The translations under genes were made by a program, and so were the position numbers. Below are positions 35,278 to 44,913 of a stretch of DNA of 64,000 nucleotides, one piece after another. This stretch comes from Alteromonas lipotrueiana (GTDB lineage Bacteria; Pseudomonadota; Gammaproteobacteria; Enterobacterales; Alteromonadaceae), in the NCBI RefSeq assembly GCF_019249245.1, contig NZ_JAESDK010000012.1, positions 1 to 64,000 on the forward strand. The letters are read 5' to 3'. Position 1 is the stretch's first letter. The number at the start of each line of letters is the position of its first letter. Under the pieces are notes generated by a model. It saw nothing but the letters and a program-made list of their open reading frames with translations. It was not told where the DNA came from and ran no database searches.

Positions 35278-35400
35278 GTATATCCCCATATTTATTATCA
35301 AATTAAAGTTTTGTATACACCGGCTGATACTGCCAGTGAAAAATCGAAATTAAGGATTGCTGTGCTTGTACTGCTTTTGTTCCATAAATGCTCAGTGCCT

Positions 35401-36216
35401 TTAAAAAAACCGATACACGACAGTCAGTGACGTTTCGGTGTTCAGATTTGGAACATTTGGCAGTGGCTGGGTTTCAAAAGAAGCAGTAAATGATAACTTC
35501 ATTGCCAACGAGTCAAATAAGTTCGCCGACAGCGCGGTTTCAGAACGCGTTTTAATATTGTCAGGTCCGATTTCGGCGCTAAGAAACTGTCTGAATCGTG
35601 AACCTGTATGCCATTGAAAATGATATTCCCCAGAGGCACGCAATATAAAGCCATTATTGATGTTTGTTTGGGTTCCGTCTTCCGCTGACACTAACCCATA
35701 GCCCGGTCCCACACTATACCGAAGCATACTTTCATCGGTATTCCATACCCGCTGTGACCAACCGCTGGCCAGTGTCGCCCGATAATTGTAGCCATTAAAC
35801 TGGTCATTTTCGTAGTCTGCGTAAATAAACAAACGGCGGCCGGGTGTCTGTAGCTTGTAATCGAACTGAGCCGCGCCAAAAAATCGCTGTGCACTGACCT
35901 GATCGCGGGTGACGCCGTTTTTTTTCACCTCAATCTGCTTATACAATAATTCAGCCGAATAGTTGTTATCCCAGTGAAACGTCTCATGTTCTGCCGCAAT
36001 CCCTGCTTTTAACGACACCGCATCTGTATTGCCGGTAGAATTAAGAATACCCAGCTCACCATCTAGTGAAAACAATTCCTCATTTTCATCCTGGCGATAC
36101 GTGAAGTCGGTATGATACAACGTTTGAATCAGGTTTTTATCGGCGGCATAAGATGGAACACTGCCTATCAGACAGATAGCCAGAACCAGCAAACAGCATC
36201 TGGATTGGTTTTGCAT
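35401..36216 (-). CDS. DUF481 outer-membrane protein, paralogue of its neighbour
   Basis: 271 residues with a signal peptide (cut near SYAAD). It shares the layout and many positions with the downstream DUF481 protein (LDGELGILNSTGNTDAVSLK, then RRLFIYADYENDQFNGYNYR, SVGPGYG and a final TVVYRFF), so the pair arose by tandem duplication. It adds about 25 residues after the signal peptide. The 123 bases between the genes could hold a separate promoter. Function unknown beyond outer-membrane location. Confidence 0.85.
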   Translation of the reverse strand: MQNQSRCCLLVLAICLIGSVPSYAADKNLIQTLYHTDFTYRQDENEELFSLDGELGILNSTGNTDAVSLKAGIAAEHETFHWDNNYSAELLYKQIEVKKNGVTRDQVSAQRFFGAAQFDYKLQTPGRRLFIYADYENDQFNGYNYRATLASGWSQRVWNTDESMLRYSVGPGYGLVSAEDGTQTNINNGFILRASGEYHFQWHTGSRFRQFLSAEIGPDNIKTRSETALSANLFDSLAMKLSFTASFETQPLPNVPNLNTETSLTVVYRFF

Positions 36217-36270
36217 ACATGTTGATTCGATTATTTTAGCGCTTTGGTAAACCGGTCCGTGGAATGGTTA

Positions 36271-37116
36271 TTAATAAATAAGCGAAGAAATTTTCTTGGC
36301 TTCATTGTTCGCATACGCCGTGATATTTTCAAGGCTGTCAGGTGATATCGCTGACATGATGTTCGTTGCAGGCGAAAAAAGGTCAATATCCTTTGACGCT
36401 TCTGGCCGTGCCTGACAAATTGTAACCCGCAGAGCACACGCTAATAAAGCAATATCCTTTTCGTGATACTGTTTTTCTGTATTGTTTACATGCTGTACCG
36501 GATAATACAAAGGCAACGGCAGTTGCCACTTTTCCATAATCAGCCCGCTTAAGTGTGCAAAGTCGAAACCAAATATGGCCTGCTGCCTGGCCCATGGGGT
36601 GCCTTCAGACAATAATGTATAGTTGCGATATAGCTTGGGGTTAAACTTTGCGACCACTAACTCACTTAAATTAAGCAAGATACCATTCACAAAAAAGCGG
36701 TCACTGCCGCGAACACCCATTTGCTTAGCCAGATATTTTGCAATAACACCGGTATATACTGAGCTTTGCCAGTGCTCCTCCAGATTTATAAGGGGGGTAT
36801 CGTAAGCCTTAAACGCGGTAGTCGCGGTTTCGGCTACCACCAGATTGTACAAAGCTTCGCCGCCTATTACACTCACGGCTTTACTGATAGAGTCTATCTG
36901 TGAAGGAAAACGAAACAACGCACTATTTGCCAGCTTTAAAATTTTACCGCTTAGCGACGGATCTACGGCAATCAATCGCGCTATATCTTCACTATCAGAG
37001 CGGTGATCATCCAGAATCTCCCGTATACGCAGACAAATGTCGGGCAGCGTAAACGACTGAGTCGCCAGTGAAGCATATTTTTTTAAAGAACTAGCCGTTG
37101 TGTTATTTTTTGTCAT
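36271..37116 (-). CDS. HDOD domain protein
   Basis: 281 residues. The HDOD domain spans roughly 20-215: FTLPDICLRIREILDDHRSDSEDIARLIAVDPSL and KILKLANSALF are its hallmark, with SKAVSVIGGEALYNLVVAE after. The metal-dependent HD residues are absent, as usual for HDOD, which serves in signalling rather than catalysis. No output domain is attached. It precedes the DUF481 genes on the same strand by 54 bases and might share their transcript. Confidence 0.87.
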   Translation of the reverse strand: MTKNNTTASSLKKYASLATQSFTLPDICLRIREILDDHRSDSEDIARLIAVDPSLSGKILKLANSALFRFPSQIDSISKAVSVIGGEALYNLVVAETATTAFKAYDTPLINLEEHWQSSVYTGVIAKYLAKQMGVRGSDRFFVNGILLNLSELVVAKFNPKLYRNYTLLSEGTPWARQQAIFGFDFAHLSGLIMEKWQLPLPLYYPVQHVNNTEKQYHEKDIALLACALRVTICQARPEASKDIDLFSPATNIMSAISPDSLENITAYANNEAKKISSLIY

Positions 37117-37146
37117 CGTAAATAAGACTCGATTTTACCTAAACAT

Positions 37147-37425
37147 TTATTCATCACTGAACATATCAATTTGCGTGGGTATGACTTGTGTTGGCGTATC
37201 TGTTTGCTGAGCCCGCCGCTGCGCCGCTTTTTTACGCTTGTGACACGCTGCAACTATATGCCGGCGGGTAGCATCATCGACGTCAAACCAATATCGACGC
37301 TCTTCGCGGCTTCGAAAGCAACCTCTACAATACCCACGAGGGCCTGACTCGCACACTCCGATACACGGGCTGGGCACTTCAAAAAATTCAAGTTGTGAAG
37401 GTATTGAAGACGAAGAATCTGTCAT
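37147..37425 (-). CDS. DUF1289 cysteine-rich protein
   Basis: 92 residues. The N-terminal half contains SPCIGVCESGPRGYCRGCFR, four cysteines in the DUF1289 pattern that may bind a metal or an iron-sulfur cluster, then EERRYW. The rest is basic and Gln/Thr-rich. These small proteins are widespread in proteobacteria with no proven function. It is 30 bases upstream of the HDOD gene on the same strand. Confidence 0.88.
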   Translation of the reverse strand: MTDSSSSIPSQLEFFEVPSPCIGVCESGPRGYCRGCFRSREERRYWFDVDDATRRHIVAACHKRKKAAQRRAQQTDTPTQVIPTQIDMFSDE

Positions 37426-37571
37426 CAGGAAATTCCTGTTTTACCGTCAATACTTACTGACTGCCAGTATAGCAGTATTCATCGTCAGTGAGCTATTCGC
37501 GACTGATACTTAGGTATCGCTAAACTACAGGATTAAATGGCAGCTGAAGGGGTTATCGATGCTCAAAAAAA

Positions 37572-37616
37572 ACCGCCCCGAAAGGCGGTATAAAGGCCCC
37601 TGTTAAAGAGAGGGGC
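37572..37616 (-). terminator. terminator of the RND efflux operon
   Basis: On the minus strand ACCGCC and GGCGGT (37572-37589) form a stem with a short loop followed by eight T residues. A second stem, GCCCCT/AGGGGC, lies at 37596-37616, just after the pump gene. Confidence 0.85.
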
Positions 37617-37630
37617 AACACTTGGGTTGG

Positions 37631-40600
37631 TCAGGTCGTTTCGTCGGCTTTTTTACGTTGCAGCAGGTAGTAGAATACCGGCGTTAAAATAAGCCCGAAG
37701 AGGGTCACGCCAATCATGCCTGAAAACACCGCCACGCCCATAGCCTGGCGCATTTCAGCCCCGGCGCCAGTAGACAACACCATAGGCAGCACGCCCATAA
37801 TAAAGGCAATAGAGGTCATTAAAATGGGGCGTAGTCGCAACCGGGACGCTTCTTTGATAGCACTAAAAGTACTGTGCCCTTCTTCTTCGAGCTCTTTGGC
37901 AAACTCAACAATAAGAATGGCATTTTTAGTCGCCAGACCTACCAGTACAATTAACCCGATCTGGGTAAAGATATTGTTGTCACCTTCAAACAAACCCACA
38001 CCTATTAACGCACTTAGCAAGGTCATTGGCACAATCAAAATAATGGCCAATGGCAAACGCAAACTTTCGTATTGCGCAGCTAAGACTAAAAATACCAGTA
38101 GCACCACCAGCGGAAATACATATATCGCGGTATCGCCAGCCAGAATTTGCTGGTAGGTCAGCTCGGTCCATTCGTAGCTCATGCCAATAGGCAGGGTGTC
38201 AGCCAAAATTTTCTCAATAGCGGCTTTAGCCTGATCTGAGCTATACCCTGCTGCCGGCGCGCCGTTTATTTCAGCGGTAACATAACCGTTGTAATGCATC
38301 ACCCGATCAGGGCCTGCGCTATAGTCGATATTAAGCATAGAGCCCAGCGGAATCATTTCCCCGGCATTGTTGCGCACTTTCATTTGCTGAATTTGTTCGA
38401 CATCTTGGCGGTAAGGGGCATCTGCCTGCACATTAACCTGATAGGTACGTCCGAACAGGTTGAAGTCATTTACATAAATAGCCCCCAGGTAGCCCTGCAT
38501 CGTGTTAAATAACGTATCAATATCAACACCCTGGGTAATGGCTTTTTCGCGATCCACGTCAACATCAAGCTGTGGCACATTTACCGTAAAGCTGGTAAAA
38601 GCATCGGTGAGCGCAGGGTCGGCCCAGGCTTTTTGAATCACCTCATTCGATACTTTTTCAAGCTCGGCAAAACCCAGGGAGCCTCGGTCTTGTAGTTGTA
38701 ACCTGAAGCCACCAATGGTGCCTAATCCTTGCACCGGAGGAGGTGGAAATATTGCCACATAAGCGCCTTTAATTGACCCGAACGCCTGGTTTAAATCAGC
38801 AGCAATAGCGGCAGCAGACAGTTCTGGCGACTGCCGCTCGTCAAAAGGTTTCAGCGGGGTGAACAAAATGCCCGAACTGGGGCTATTGGTGAAACCATTG
38901 ATGTTTAAACCCGGGAAGCCCACGGCATCAGACACACCAGGGTGTTCCATAGCAATGGCTGACATATCGCGAATCACCTGCTCGGTTCTGTCTAATGAGG
39001 CGCCGTTAGGCAATTGCGCAAAAGCCACTAAGTACATTTTGTCCTGTGGAGGAACATAGCCGGTAGGCGTACTGGCAAACTGCTGCCAGGTTAACGCCAA
39101 CATGCCGGCGTATAGCACCATCACAATACCGCCTTTGCGTACCAGAGTACCCACTCCACTTGTGTACTTTGCCGACGCTTTATCAAAAAAGCGGTTAAAC
39201 GGATTAAACAGCCAGCGCCCTAGGCCTTTGTCCATGGTTTTGGTTAGCCAGTCCTTTTTGGCGCCATGTGGTTTTAGCAGCAACGCTGATAGCGCCGGAC
39301 TTAAGGTGAGCGAGTTTATGGCTGAGATCACCGTAGAAATAGTGATGGTCAGTGCAAACTGCTTATAAAATTGCCCGGTCAAACCACTCATAAAGGCTGT
39401 AGGTACGAATACCGCGGCCAGTACCAATGTGGTCGCCACGATCGGCCCGGTCACTTCCTTCATGGCCTGGGTAGTCGCGGCCACCGGCGACAGGCCTTCG
39501 GCAATATTTCGCTCGACATTTTCTACCACCACAATGGCGTCGTCGACCACAATACCAATAGCCAGGACCAGCCCGAATAACGACAGGGCGTTGAGCGAAA
39601 AGCCCATAAGGTGCATGAATGCGAAGGTACCCACCAATGAAATAGGCACGGCAACCAGCGGAATAATAGAGGCACGCCACGTTTGTAAAAACAGCACCAC
39701 CACCAGCACCACCAGCAGCACAGCTTCAAGCAGCGTATTCACTACCGCTTCAATCGAACCTCGTACAAAAACCGTGGGGTCATACACAATTTCGTATTCA
39801 AGCCCTTGCGGAAACGCCTTTTCAAGTTCGGCCATGCGCGCCCGCACGTCGTCAGAAATTTGAATGGCATTTGACCCAGGCGCCTGAAACACCGGAATAG
39901 CGGCTGCCGGCCGATTATTTAGCAGCGAACGCAGAGCATAGTTGTTTGCGCCCAGTTCTGTGCGCGCAACATCTTTGAGCCGGGTAATTTCGCCATTGTC
40001 ACCGGTTTTAACAATAATGTCGTCAAACTCATCTTGTTCTATCAAGCGCCCACGAACATTAATCAGCCACTGAAACTCGCTGGTACCGGTTGGCTGAGCC
40101 CCCAAACTGCCTGCTGCTGCCTGCTGGTTTTGCGAACGAATGGCTTGCACCACATCACCGGGGTTCATTTTAAGGGCCGCTAATTTATTGGGGTTCAGCC
40201 ACACCCGCATACTGTATTCGCCGGCGCCAAACAAACGAACCTGCCCTACTCCGTCAATGCGATTCAACTCGTCTTTAACATACTGATCGCCATAGTTAGA
40301 CAGATACAACATGTCGTAGCGGTTATCTGGTGAGGTTAAATGCACCACCATCGTCAAATTGGGCGATGACTTTTCAGTGACAACACCTAATCGCTGCACC
40401 TCTTCGGGCAGCCGCGGCAGCGCCCGGTTTACCCGGTTTTGCACCAGCGTGGTAGCTTCATCGGGATCGGTTCCAATGGCAAAGGTTACCGTAAGGGTCA
40501 TGGTGCCATCAGAGGTGGCTTGCGAAGACATGTACAACATATCCTGCACCCCGTTAATTTCCTGCTCGATAGGCGTGGCCACCGTTTCGCCAATAACTTT

Positions 40601-40768
40601 AGGATTAGCGCCCGGATAGCTTGCGGTAACCACGACCGTAGGGGGTACCACGTCTGGGTACTCAGTAATGGGAAGTTTCCAGACAGCAATAGCGCCACCT
40701 ATAAAAATCAGTAACGACAAGACCGCCGCAAAAATAGGCCGGTGAATAAAAAAGCGCGAAAAATTCAT
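37631..40768 (-). CDS. RND efflux pump, inner-membrane transporter (HAE1 family)
   Basis: 1045 residues, full length. Twelve membrane helices in two halves with large periplasmic loops. Helix 4 has GLVLAIGIVVDDAIVVVENV with the proton-relay Asp pair, and LPITEYPDVVPPTVVV at the N-terminus is typical of AcrB/MexF-like drug exporters. It pumps hydrophobic compounds using the proton gradient together with the adaptor encoded upstream and an outer-membrane channel. The ATG overlaps the adaptor stop (TAATG). No outer-membrane factor gene is adjacent, so a TolC-like channel elsewhere is presumably used. Closest in character to MexF. Confidence 0.95.
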   Translation of the reverse strand: MNFSRFFIHRPIFAAVLSLLIFIGGAIAVWKLPITEYPDVVPPTVVVTASYPGANPKVIGETVATPIEQEINGVQDMLYMSSQATSDGTMTLTVTFAIGTDPDEATTLVQNRVNRALPRLPEEVQRLGVVTEKSSPNLTMVVHLTSPDNRYDMLYLSNYGDQYVKDELNRIDGVGQVRLFGAGEYSMRVWLNPNKLAALKMNPGDVVQAIRSQNQQAAAGSLGAQPTGTSEFQWLINVRGRLIEQDEFDDIIVKTGDNGEITRLKDVARTELGANNYALRSLLNNRPAAAIPVFQAPGSNAIQISDDVRARMAELEKAFPQGLEYEIVYDPTVFVRGSIEAVVNTLLEAVLLVVLVVVLFLQTWRASIIPLVAVPISLVGTFAFMHLMGFSLNALSLFGLVLAIGIVVDDAIVVVENVERNIAEGLSPVAATTQAMKEVTGPIVATTLVLAAVFVPTAFMSGLTGQFYKQFALTITISTVISAINSLTLSPALSALLLKPHGAKKDWLTKTMDKGLGRWLFNPFNRFFDKASAKYTSGVGTLVRKGGIVMVLYAGMLALTWQQFASTPTGYVPPQDKMYLVAFAQLPNGASLDRTEQVIRDMSAIAMEHPGVSDAVGFPGLNINGFTNSPSSGILFTPLKPFDERQSPELSAAAIAADLNQAFGSIKGAYVAIFPPPPVQGLGTIGGFRLQLQDRGSLGFAELEKVSNEVIQKAWADPALTDAFTSFTVNVPQLDVDVDREKAITQGVDIDTLFNTMQGYLGAIYVNDFNLFGRTYQVNVQADAPYRQDVEQIQQMKVRNNAGEMIPLGSMLNIDYSAGPDRVMHYNGYVTAEINGAPAAGYSSDQAKAAIEKILADTLPIGMSYEWTELTYQQILAGDTAIYVFPLVVLLVFLVLAAQYESLRLPLAIILIVPMTLLSALIGVGLFEGDNNIFTQIGLIVLVGLATKNAILIVEFAKELEEEGHSTFSAIKEASRLRLRPILMTSIAFIMGVLPMVLSTGAGAEMRQAMGVAVFSGMIGVTLFGLILTPVFYYLLQRKKADETT

Positions 40769-41997
40769 TACTGGACTCCAGCCGGCGCTGTGGTGTTACT
40801 GTGACGGGCAATATCCTGGGCGTTATCTACACGCTGCTGCCAAACCTGTAACTGCTTCAGGGTTTTGTCATTAGCCATCGAAATTTGGTTAGGTTTAACC
40901 GTGGCACCGGGGCGTACCCGCTGTAATCCGTTAACCACAATGGTGTCTTGTGCCTTCAGACCACTTTTGATAATACGTAATGAACCGCTCACTTTATCGC
41001 CCATGGTCACAGCGCGATACTCTACTTTATTGTCTTTATTAACCACCATCACGTACTTATTGTTCAGGTCGGTACCAATGGCTTTCTCAGCCACTAAAAT
41101 ACCGTCTATAGGTTTAGCTCCGGCCAGCTTAAGGTGTGCAAACAGTCCAGGGATTAATGAATTGTCTTCATTTTCAAATACTGCGCGCACCCGCAGTGTA
41201 CCGGTGTCGTTGTTAACCTGATTATCAACAAAGTTAATCTTTCCCCAGTGCTTGTAATCACTTTCATTGGCCAGGCGCATTGCCACCGGCTGTGCCGCCA
41301 CGGCTTCGCTGCTCTTTTGCTGCTGATAGTTCAGCCAGGTGGTCTCATCAATATCAAAGTAAGCGTAGAGTTTTTGTGTCGAGACTATGGAAGTTAATAC
41401 TGACTGGCCAGCGGTAACATAGTTACCTTTAGTAATATTGGCCCTTGAAACACGCCCCGAAATAGGCGCGTCGACCCGTGCAAAGCCACGATTTAACCGC
41501 GCCAGTTCTAGCGCGGCTTCGGTTTGTGCCACCTGCGCCTGAGCCTGCTCTACGCCACTGGTACGGGTGTCCAGAACTTCCTGAGAGACTGACTGGCTTT
41601 GGCGCAGGCTTTGTGCGCGGGTTTTATCCTGGGTAGCCAGGCGCAACTGACTACGCGCCGATCGCAACTGTGCCTCTAAACGCTCGACCTCAGCTTTAAA
41701 CTGGCGGTTGTCAATCAAAAACAGCGTATCGCCTTGTTCAACATATTCGCCCTCTTCAAATGCGACATAATCAATATAGCCCGATACCCGCGGACGCAGC
41801 GACACTTGCTGAGGGGCTTCCAAACGTCCGGTAAAGCTGTCCCACTCGGTGATACGCTGAGCGACAACGGGCGCCACATCAACGGGCACGCCGGCCGGGG
41901 CACTCGGGCCAGCTTGTTCGGTTACCTTGTCCTGTGAACAGGCGGTCACTAACGAAAGCCCTATAATAAGTAGACTTAAACGCTTGATTAATAGCAT
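40768..41997 (-). CDS. RND efflux periplasmic adaptor lipoprotein (MexE/AcrA-like)
   Basis: 409 residues. The signal peptide ends in a lipobox (LVTACSQ), so the protein is anchored to the inner membrane by a lipid on Cys20. The membrane-fusion-protein parts are in order: first half-lipoyl (LRPRVSGYIDYVAFEEGEYV), a coiled-coil hairpin (about 100-155, RLEAQLRSARSQLRLA), second half-lipoyl (VDAPISGRVSR) and a beta-barrel. It joins the pump to an outer-membrane channel. First gene of the two-gene operon, divergent from a LysR regulator. Confidence 0.94.
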   Translation of the reverse strand: MLLIKRLSLLIIGLSLVTACSQDKVTEQAGPSAPAGVPVDVAPVVAQRITEWDSFTGRLEAPQQVSLRPRVSGYIDYVAFEEGEYVEQGDTLFLIDNRQFKAEVERLEAQLRSARSQLRLATQDKTRAQSLRQSQSVSQEVLDTRTSGVEQAQAQVAQTEAALELARLNRGFARVDAPISGRVSRANITKGNYVTAGQSVLTSIVSTQKLYAYFDIDETTWLNYQQQKSSEAVAAQPVAMRLANESDYKHWGKINFVDNQVNNDTGTLRVRAVFENEDNSLIPGLFAHLKLAGAKPIDGILVAEKAIGTDLNNKYVMVVNKDNKVEYRAVTMGDKVSGSLRIIKSGLKAQDTIVVNGLQRVRPGATVKPNQISMANDKTLKQLQVWQQRVDNAQDIARHSNTTAPAGVQ

Positions 41998-42096
41998 AAC
42001 GATTTAATACCTGTAGAGTCCGGGAAAATATAAGCTGAGGATTATGAACCCACTTATACAATAAAAATAATTATATTTTTGAATGCAACACATCAT

Positions 42097-42137
42097 CTGG
42101 TGTAATATATATTTTGTTTACACTACCGCTACACCAG
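42097..42137. promoter_or_regulatory. palindromic site between efflux operon and LysR gene
   Basis: CTGGTGTA (42097-42104) and TACACCAG (42130-42137) are perfect inverted repeats. Nested within is GTGTAA (42100-42105) / TTACAC (42118-42123), an arrangement typical of LysR-type operators. The site overlaps the region just before the LysR start and lies about 100-140 bases before the adaptor start. Confidence 0.5.
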
Positions 42138-42149
42138 GAGCTACATCTG

Positions 42150-43199
42150 ATGCGTCCGCAAGAATTAAATTTACTGATGATTTTTGATGCAATTATGACA
42201 GAAGGTGCCATTACACGTGCTGCTGACCGGCTGTCTATGACTCAGCCTGCGGTGTCTAATGCATTGTCACGGATGCGTGCGGTATGGGGCGATGAGCTGT
42301 TTGTTAAAGATGGGCGTGGTATCCAGCCTACGGCATTTGCAAAAAACATGTGGAGCCAGATTCAAACGCCGTTAAGTGCTTTGGAAGATGCGGTTAATCC
42401 CAGTCAGTTTGACCCTGCAACCGCATCACGCACCTTTCGTATTGCCGCTACCGACACATTTGTCGATATGATTTGGGGCCCGCTGCGCCAGGTTATCGAG
42501 CGCGAAGCACCGGGGATTAATATTTACGCGGTGCCTAACCCCTCTATTGGCTCTGCCGATATATTAAAAGCCGCCGAAGCCGAGCTGGCTATCTCTAAAT
42601 ATACACAGTCAGAAAGTGTGATTCGTTCAGAACACCTGTTAGACCCAGGCTATGTAGTGGTTATGCGTCCCGGTCATCCGCTGGCGCAACAGCAGTTAAC
42701 CTTAGAAAAATTTATCGAAGCCGATCATCTGCTGGTGTCATTAACCGGTGATGCAACAGGCCCTACCGACGTTGCCTTACAGAGCCTGGGTAAAAAGCGT
42801 CGGGTTGCTATGTCGGTCAACAACTTTTTCAATGTACCTGGCTTGCTAAAACAAACCGATCTGATTTGCGCCGCCCCATCAATGGTGCTTGAACGCGAAA
42901 TATTTTCAAAGCAGCTGGCGGTGTTTGAAAGCCCGATTGAGGTGTCGCCTACGCCGGTTTCATTGTTATGGCATAAACGCCAAGATCACGATCCGGGTTT
43001 ACAATGGCTTCGTCGTCACGTGGCCAAAATTGTTCATCAGCGTGTCGAGCAGCACCAGCAATTGCTAAATCAACATTGTCGTAAAAGCTATTGTGAGCAG
43101 GCAGTGCGCGATGCCAAAGCCCAGCATCATTACGATTGCATTTCGCAAGTCTGTGAACAGCTCGATACCGTGCCTGATGTGGCAAGCCCCGCTCGCTAA
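42150..43199 (+). CDS. LysR-family regulator, probable regulator of the efflux operon
   Basis: 349 residues. The N-terminus has RPQELNLLMIFDAIMTEGAITRAA and MTQPAVSNALSRMRA, a LysR helix-turn-helix of the NodD/LeuO-like type, then a substrate-binding-like effector domain to about residue 300. The last 50 residues (HHQRVEQHQQLL and beyond) are Gln/His-rich and exceed the usual LysR length. I chose the ATG at 42150, with AGGAG about ten bases upstream. Divergence from the RND operon and the shared palindrome suggest local control. A bidirectional terminator follows. Confidence 0.87.
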   Translation: MRPQELNLLMIFDAIMTEGAITRAADRLSMTQPAVSNALSRMRAVWGDELFVKDGRGIQPTAFAKNMWSQIQTPLSALEDAVNPSQFDPATASRTFRIAATDTFVDMIWGPLRQVIEREAPGINIYAVPNPSIGSADILKAAEAELAISKYTQSESVIRSEHLLDPGYVVVMRPGHPLAQQQLTLEKFIEADHLLVSLTGDATGPTDVALQSLGKKRRVAMSVNNFFNVPGLLKQTDLICAAPSMVLEREIFSKQLAVFESPIEVSPTPVSLLWHKRQDHDPGLQWLRRHVAKIVHQRVEQHQQLLNQHCRKSYCEQAVRDAKAQHHYDCISQVCEQLDTVPDVASPAR

Positions 43200-43276
43200 C
43201 CTATTGTGGGTAGCCACCTGTGGCTAAAGCACCTTGGTTTTTGAAATATTTTGCAATAAATCATTAGCCATAAAAA

Positions 43277-43304
43277 AACCCGTTGCGCCTGAGCACAACG
43301 GGTT
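43277..43304. terminator. bidirectional terminator between LysR gene and lpdA
   Basis: AACCCGTTG (43277-43285) and CAACGGGTT (43296-43304) are flanked by A-run and T-run, so it can end both the LysR gene and lpdA transcripts. Confidence 0.85.
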
Positions 43305-43346
43305 TTTATCAGGCAATATTGGTGTTTATACCAACATCATCATTGT

Positions 43347-44768
43347 TTACTTTTTCTTCTTTGCCTTCGGGTTAGGCATATCAGTAATGGTGCCTTCAAA
43401 GATTTCACTGGCCAGGCCAATTGACTCATTCAGCGTGGGGTGCGCATGAATAGTTAATGCGACATCTTCAGCATCTGCACCCATTTCAATAGCAAGACCA
43501 ATTTCACCCAGCATTTCGCCGGCGTTGGTACCTATAATAGCACCACCGATAACCCGACCTGAGTCTTTGTCAAAAATCATTTTGGTCAAGCCGTTGGTTG
43601 CATCAGAGGCAATAGCACGTCCTGACGCAGCCCATGGGAACGACGCAGTTTCGTAGTTCACATCTTGTTCTTTGGCTTCTTTTTCGGTCAATCCAACCCA
43701 GGCAACTTCTGGCTCGGTATACGCAACGGAAGGAATACAACGCGGATCAAAGTAATGATTCTTACCCGCAATCACCTCAGCAGCCGCATGACCTTCATGT
43801 ACTGCTTTATGCGCCAGCATCGGTTGTCCGACTAAATCACCAATGGCGTAGATATTTTTAACGTTAGTTTGCATTTGCTTATTCACGTTAATAAAACCAC
43901 GATCGTCTACTTCAACACCGGCTTTATCGGCGCCGACTTTTTTGCCATTTGGTGTACGGCCGACCGCTACCAATACTTTGTCGTAACGTACTTTTTCTGA
44001 AGGCGCATTTTTGCCTTCAAATGTTACATACAAGCCGTCGTCTTTAGCTTCAACATCGGTTACTTTAGTTTCAAGCATAATGTTGAAACGGTTTTTGTAT
44101 TCTTTCATGAATACTTTCATGATGTCTTTATCAGCAGCCGGAATCAGCTGATCTAAAAATTCGACCACATCAATGTTTGAGCCTAATGCGTCGTAGACGG
44201 TGCCCATTTCCAGACCAATAATACCACCGCCCAATACCAGCATTTTCTCTGGAATGTCTTTCATTTCCAAAGCGCCGGTAGAGTCGATAACCCGATCGTC
44301 TTCAGGAATAAACGGCAATTTAACCGGTTCAGAACCTGCAGCAATAATCGCATTTTCAAAATTGATAGTGGTAGTCCCGTCTTCACCTTCAACTTCTAAG
44401 GTGTTGGCGCCGGTAAATTTACCTGTACCACGTACGTGTTTAACTTTGCGCATTTTGGTCATTCCTGACAAACCTTTTGTCAGCTGGCCAACTACAGAGT
44501 CTTTATAATCACGCAGTTTGTCTAAATCAATTTCTGGTTCGCCAAAGCTTACGCCGTGAGAAGCCATTTGCTTGGCTTCTTTCATTACCTTGGCGACATG
44601 CAGCAGGGCTTTTGAAGGGATACACCCAACATTCAAACATACCCCACCCAGTGTTTCTCGGGCGTCAACAATAACGGTTTCTACGCCCATGTCGGCAGCA
44701 CGGAACGCCGCAGAGTAACCACCTGGTCCCGCGCCTAATACTACTAGCTGAGTTTTAATTTCGCTCAT
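43347..44768 (-). CDS. lpdA: dihydrolipoamide dehydrogenase (E3)
   Basis: 473 residues. The FAD motif VVLGAGPGGYSAAFRAAD is at the N-terminus; the redox-active disulfide is in GGVCLNVGCIPSK; the NAD-binding GGGIIGLEMGTVYDALG lies near residue 185; the C-terminal HAHPTLNESIG carries the catalytic His-Glu. It reoxidises the lipoyl groups of pyruvate and 2-oxoglutarate dehydrogenases and of GcvH. Last gene of the pdhR-aceE-aceF-lpdA set, separated from aceF by a terminator hairpin, so it probably also has a promoter of its own. Confidence 0.97.
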   Translation of the reverse strand: MSEIKTQLVVLGAGPGGYSAAFRAADMGVETVIVDARETLGGVCLNVGCIPSKALLHVAKVMKEAKQMASHGVSFGEPEIDLDKLRDYKDSVVGQLTKGLSGMTKMRKVKHVRGTGKFTGANTLEVEGEDGTTTINFENAIIAAGSEPVKLPFIPEDDRVIDSTGALEMKDIPEKMLVLGGGIIGLEMGTVYDALGSNIDVVEFLDQLIPAADKDIMKVFMKEYKNRFNIMLETKVTDVEAKDDGLYVTFEGKNAPSEKVRYDKVLVAVGRTPNGKKVGADKAGVEVDDRGFINVNKQMQTNVKNIYAIGDLVGQPMLAHKAVHEGHAAAEVIAGKNHYFDPRCIPSVAYTEPEVAWVGLTEKEAKEQDVNYETASFPWAASGRAIASDATNGLTKMIFDKDSGRVIGGAIIGTNAGEMLGEIGLAIEMGADAEDVALTIHAHPTLNESIGLASEIFEGTITDMPNPKAKKKK

Positions 44769-44875
44769 CTTGACCTCAAAGTTGTCAAATATCTGAAAAT
44801 AATGCGTTAATAAGTTTAACTAGGGCAAGTGAGCCCTGTAAAGCTAAGCGGGCTATTTACCCGCAAAAAAGCATT

Positions 44876-44900
44876 AAGGGGAGCATGTTTTGCTCCCCTT
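44876..44900 (-). terminator. terminator after aceF
   Basis: AAGGGGAGCA (44876-44885) and TGCTCCCCTT (44891-44900) form a 10-bp stem, followed on the minus strand by AATGC and an A/T tract. It probably gives partial termination before lpdA. Confidence 0.65.
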
Positions 44901-44913
44901 ATTGATAGTTTGT

